Origin: PALSA-612 sp963704335
GTDB taxonomy: Bacteria > Actinomycetota > Thermoleophilia > Gaiellales > Gaiellaceae
NCBI GenBank assembly: GCA_963704335.1
Contig: OY969889.1
Coordinates: 1,550,001-1,614,000, forward strand
Direction: 5' to 3'
DNA length: 64,000 bases
Shown: positions 61,760 to 64,000 of the stretch, one piece after another
Position numbering within the stretch: the stretch's first letter is position 1
Layout: each line of letters begins with the position of its first letter
Notes under the pieces: model-generated
The model's input: only the letters and a program-made list of their open reading frames with translations
Databases searched by the model: none
What the model was told of the DNA's origin: nothing
Position numbers and translations under genes: made by a program

Positions 61760-62810
61760 GCAGGACGAGCCGGCTCTCGGCGTCGAGCTCACCCGGCAGA
61801 TCCTCGGCCGTGAACGGCGACTCGGACTCGGCGATCGCCTTCAGCTCCGTGAGAGCCCGGGGAGGCACGCGAAGTCGTTTTCCCTCGAATACGAGGGTGC
61901 CGTCTACGAGCTCCGACAGCACCGTCGGCCGCCGCTCCAGCAGCGTCTCAGCGGTCAGCGAATCCAAGGCGCGGAGCTCGGAGAGCGCGTCGTCGAGCAC
62001 CGGCCGGCGAGTGCGCACGAGCTTCGAGCGCCGGCGTCGAACGACATCGTCCGGCTGCAGCCTCTCCTCCAGCGCCGCGAGGAGATCGGCGGTGGCCACG
62101 CCGTCGTCGGGAACGGAGCGCCTGAGCTCGAGCTCGTCGGCGCACGACTCGAGCGCGGCCCGCATCGCATCGAGCCATGTGTAGACGTTGACGCCGATGG
62201 TGAGGTGGAGCGAGTCCTCGTCCGAGGTCAGCGCCTGGTGCAACCACCCGCGGGGCATGTAGAGCATGTCGCCCGGCTGCAACACGAGGTCTAGCACCGG
62301 TTCGCCGGGCTCGCCCAGCTCTGGCCGATAGCGCTGGTTGCGAAGGGGCAGCTCGAGCGCCGGCTCGTAGACGAGCCAGCGTTTGCTGCCCGCGACCTGC
62401 AGGCAGAAGACGTCATGAGTGTCGTGGTGGACGGGCAGGCCCTGCGAGCCGCGCGGCGTGAAGTACGCGTTCGCCTGGGCCGGCTGCTCCAGCTCGGCTT
62501 CCAGCAAGCGGCAGAACGTCGCCAGCGGCGGATGGGTGTTGTGAAGCGCCTGCAGAACCACGGTCGCGCCGCTCGCAAACGCGGAGATCGCGCTCGGGAC
62601 GTCGATCGTGTCGGTGAACGGCACGGGTCTCCAGGGAACGTCGGAGGCGTAGTCGCCGAGCTCCAGCCGCTCACCCGCCTTGACGAGGCGAAACGCAGGG
62701 TGACGCAGCCCACCGGAGCACAGCATCCGCTCGACGTCGTCGAGCGAGAGCAGGTCGTCGTAGTGCCCCGGTTCGGACCGGGACACGTACAACGGCTCTC
62801 GCTCGAACAC
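61707..62810 (-). CDS. JmjC/cupin-4 Fe(II)/2-oxoglutarate oxygenase (ribosomal-oxygenase type)
   Basis: A 367-residue (or longer) dioxygenase. LPVHHDTHDVFCLQVAGSKRWLVYEP carries the HxD iron pair (His128, Asp130); LQPGDMLYMPRGWLHQA carries the distal His191; a C-terminal winged-helix-like half follows. The layout matches the YcfD/MINA53/NO66 group, which hydroxylates Arg or His in ribosomal proteins. Upstream of GTG 62810 the codons LARCIEPTGNSEFLDEVFE also match the family N-terminus, but no ATG/GTG/TTG is there, so the start is unsure. A small Asp-repeat peptide gene lies just upstream in the same direction. Confidence 0.85.
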   Translation of the reverse strand: MFEREPLYVSRSEPGHYDDLLSLDDVERMLCSGGLRHPAFRLVKAGERLELGDYASDVPWRPVPFTDTIDVPSAISAFASGATVVLQALHNTHPPLATFCRLLEAELEQPAQANAYFTPRGSQGLPVHHDTHDVFCLQVAGSKRWLVYEPALELPLRNQRYRPELGEPGEPVLDLVLQPGDMLYMPRGWLHQALTSDEDSLHLTIGVNVYTWLDAMRAALESCADELELRRSVPDDGVATADLLAALEERLQPDDVVRRRRSKLVRTRRPVLDDALSELRALDSLTAETLLERRPTVLSELVDGTLVFEGKRLRVPPRALTELKAIAESESPFTAEDLPGELDAESRLVLLRRLIREGFVRRNGAGG

Positions 62811-62868
62811 CTCGTCCAGGAACTCGCTGTTCCCGGTGGGCTCGATGCAGCGCGCTAGCGCGCCGGTG

Positions 62869-63045
62869 CTACGACGGGTCGTCGGTATCGGCGTCGGCGT
62901 CGGTGTCGTCTGAGTCGGCGTCGGTGTCGTCCGTGTCGACGTCAGTGTCGTCCGTGTCGGCGTCGCCCGTCTCGGGAGCCGAGCTGCTGCCCGAGGGCGT
63001 CGTGACGATCTCGTCTTCGGTCAGGGGATTACGGGGCTCGTCCAT
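62869..63045 (-). CDS. Small Asp-rich heptad-repeat peptide
   Basis: A 58-residue peptide with start ATG 63045 and a strong site GGAGGAG eight bases before it. The first half is MDEPRNPLTEDEIVTTPSG, a plausible leader; the second half is an extremely acidic repeat with units DTDDTDV, DTDDTDA and DSDDTDA, then DADTDDPS. There is no signal peptide and no Cys. It precedes the JmjC oxygenase gene on the same strand with 58 bases to that gene's GTG, so both are probably one transcript. Function unknown; a substrate of the oxygenase is possible. Confidence 0.72.
   Translation of the reverse strand: MDEPRNPLTEDEIVTTPSGSSSAPETGDADTDDTDVDTDDTDADSDDTDADADTDDPS
62893..62955 (-). repeat. 21-bp tandem repeat encoding DxDDTDx heptads
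   Basis: Three 21-base units (62893-62913, 62914-62934, 62935-62955) differing at few positions, with degenerate partial units on both sides, inside the Asp-rich peptide gene. The period equals seven codons, so copy number may vary without frame loss. Confidence 0.88.
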
Positions 63046-63071
63046 CGTGTCTCCTCCTCGTGGGGTGACCG

Positions 63072-63077
63072 AGTCTA
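63072..63077 (-). promoter_or_regulatory. -10 box TAGACT for the Asp-rich peptide gene
   Basis: On the minus strand TAGACT lies 26 bases before the peptide ATG, with the ribosome site in between. The opposite strand has TAGACT (63121-63126) and TACAAA (63111-63116) before sucC, so the 91-base gap is a divergent promoter region. Confidence 0.45.
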
Positions 63078-63136
63078 TTCGGAAGCCTGTATCCCCGTAG
63101 TCGCGGCGGCTACAAACGCGTAGACTCGCCCGCGCG

Positions 63137-64000
63137 ATGGACCTCTACGAGCACCAGGGCAAGGAGCTCTTCAGCAGCTTCGGCATTCCGGTCTCGGACG
63201 GGCGTGTCGCCACGACGCCGACCGAGGCGAGGCAGGCGGCCGAGGAGCTCGGCGGTCAGGTCGTCATCAAGGCTCAGGTGTTGACCGGCGGCCGCGGCAA
63301 GGCCGGCGGCATCAAGCTCGCTACCACCCCCGAAGAGGCCGAGGGCCACGCGCAGGCGATCCTCGGAATGGACATCGGCGGCCACGTCGTCCGCAGGCTA
63401 TGGATCGAGCAAGCCTCGGACATCGACCGCGAGTACTACCTGTCGCTGACGTTCGATCGCGGCGTGAAGCAGCCGTTGTTCATGTTCACGACGGAGGGCG
63501 GGATCGACATCGAGGAAGTGGCAGCGAACCGGCCCGAGAAGCTCGTTCGGCTACATGTCGATCCGCTCGAGGGCTTCCAGCCGTGGCACGGCCGCCGGCT
63601 CCTTTTCGGCGCGGGCGTCGAGGAGCCCGAGGAGCAGAAGCAGATCGCGGCCATCGCGCAGAAGCTCTACGAGTGCTTCGTTGCGTGCGACGCGATGCTC
63701 TGCGAGATCAACCCGCTCATCGTCAAGCCGGACGGCGTGGTGCACGCGCTCGACTCGAAGTTCACGGTCGACGACAACGCGCTCTACCGCCATCCCGACA
63801 TCGCCGAGATGCTCGATCTCGACGCCTATCCGCCGGAGGAACGTGCGGCGCGCGCGAAAGGCGTCACGTACGTGAAGCTCGACGGCGAAGTCGGCATCCT
63901 CGGCAACGGCGCCGGCCTCGTCATGTCCACGCTCGACGTCGTCGGCCTGGCGGGCGGTAGGGCAGCCAACTTCTGCGATCTCGGCGGCGGCGGCGACGCG
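63137..64000 (+). CDS. sucC: Succinyl-CoA synthetase subunit beta, N-terminal part
   Basis: The first 288 residues of the ADP/GDP-forming beta subunit of the citric acid cycle enzyme; the gene continues past the window. MDLYEHQGKELFSSFGIP is the classic start, followed by VIKAQVLTGGRGKAGGIKL (ATP-grasp nucleotide loop), CEINPLIVKPDG and the beginning of the CoA-ligase domain GNGAGLVMSTLD. ATG 63137 lies ten bases after TAGACT. No internal stop is present up to the window edge. Confidence 0.95.
   Translation, partial: MDLYEHQGKELFSSFGIPVSDGRVATTPTEARQAAEELGGQVVIKAQVLTGGRGKAGGIKLATTPEEAEGHAQAILGMDIGGHVVRRLWIEQASDIDREYYLSLTFDRGVKQPLFMFTTEGGIDIEEVAANRPEKLVRLHVDPLEGFQPWHGRRLLFGAGVEEPEEQKQIAAIAQKLYECFVACDAMLCEINPLIVKPDGVVHALDSKFTVDDNALYRHPDIAEMLDLDAYPPEERAARAKGVTYVKLDGEVGILGNGAGLVMSTLDVVGLAGGRAANFCDLGGGGDA

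Noticed and set aside
62893..62955. CRISPR-like array
   Set aside because: The 21-base repeats are contiguous without spacers and encode an in-frame peptide repeat.

Overview
The window is one continuous, GC-rich bacterial chromosome segment of about 60 genes, with no rRNA, insertion sequence, integrase or CRISPR array. I read it as an actinobacterium, most likely of the class Thermoleophilia (Gaiellales/Solirubrobacterales type). The grounds are base composition, a DUF2469-type protein, a SigH-like sigma factor next to NYN/rlmB/cysS, and secreted proteins carrying 'WxRC...GxxC' Ig-like repeats. The class is an inference; the phylum is more secure. No gene-free interval exceeds about 200 bases.

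Layout. 1-5.5 kb: accessory metabolism (Sir2 fragment, L,D-transpeptidase, DagK-type lipid kinase, purine nucleoside phosphorylase, acetyltransferase, frameshifted PPOX protein, secreted beta-propeller). 5.5-15 kb: tilS-hpt-ftsH-folP-folB-folK-(DUF2469)-coaX-dusB-greA-lysS. 15-35 kb: an exopolysaccharide island with a PIG-L deacetylase, seven glycosyltransferases, two secreted glycan-active proteins, a Wzz/tyrosine-kinase fusion, a Wzy-like polymerase, a PHP phosphatase, a Wzx flippase and a sugar-nucleotide epimerase. 35-43 kb: clpC, a GT2 and a lipoprotein, radA, carD, ispD, PHP, ispF. 43-50 kb: a two-component system with a divergent secreted protein, mutY, a holin-like membrane protein, rpiA, rpe, zwf, mscS. 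50-53.6 kb: a gltX remnant, cysS, rlmB, NYN, sigH. 53.6-64 kb: a secreted glycosidase-like protein, tRNA-Thr, a Cys/Met PLP enzyme, an acyl-CoA carboxylase (pccB, epsilon, pccA) with pgsA between, a sucrase/ferredoxin-like protein, a JmjC-type oxygenase with a small Asp-repeat peptide gene upstream, and the start of sucC.

Taken together, tilS-hpt-ftsH-fol-coaX-dusB-lysS ... clpC-radA-ispD-ispF-gltX-cysS-rlmB-yacP-sigH is the same set, nearly in the same order, as the classic Bacillus subtilis region. So the window is an ancestral Gram-positive backbone into which two blocks (the polysaccharide island and the ispF-gltX block) have been inserted.

Points that stand out: (1) an Asp-rich heptad-repeat peptide gene upstream of a JmjC/cupin oxygenase, a possible peptide/modifying-enzyme pair; (2) a gltX at its ancestral locus that has lost its whole catalytic core in frame; (3) several genes whose conserved N-terminus has no ATG/GTG/TTG but a near-cognate codon overlapping the upstream stop; (4) a strong tendency for convergent genes to overlap, three times through one shared CTAG; (5) a family of short palindromes with a CAG/CTG centre; (6) probable widespread leaderless transcription, with -10 boxes 6-10 bases before start codons. 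lysS and the PPOX gene carry single frameshifts, so sequence error must be considered for these and for gltX.
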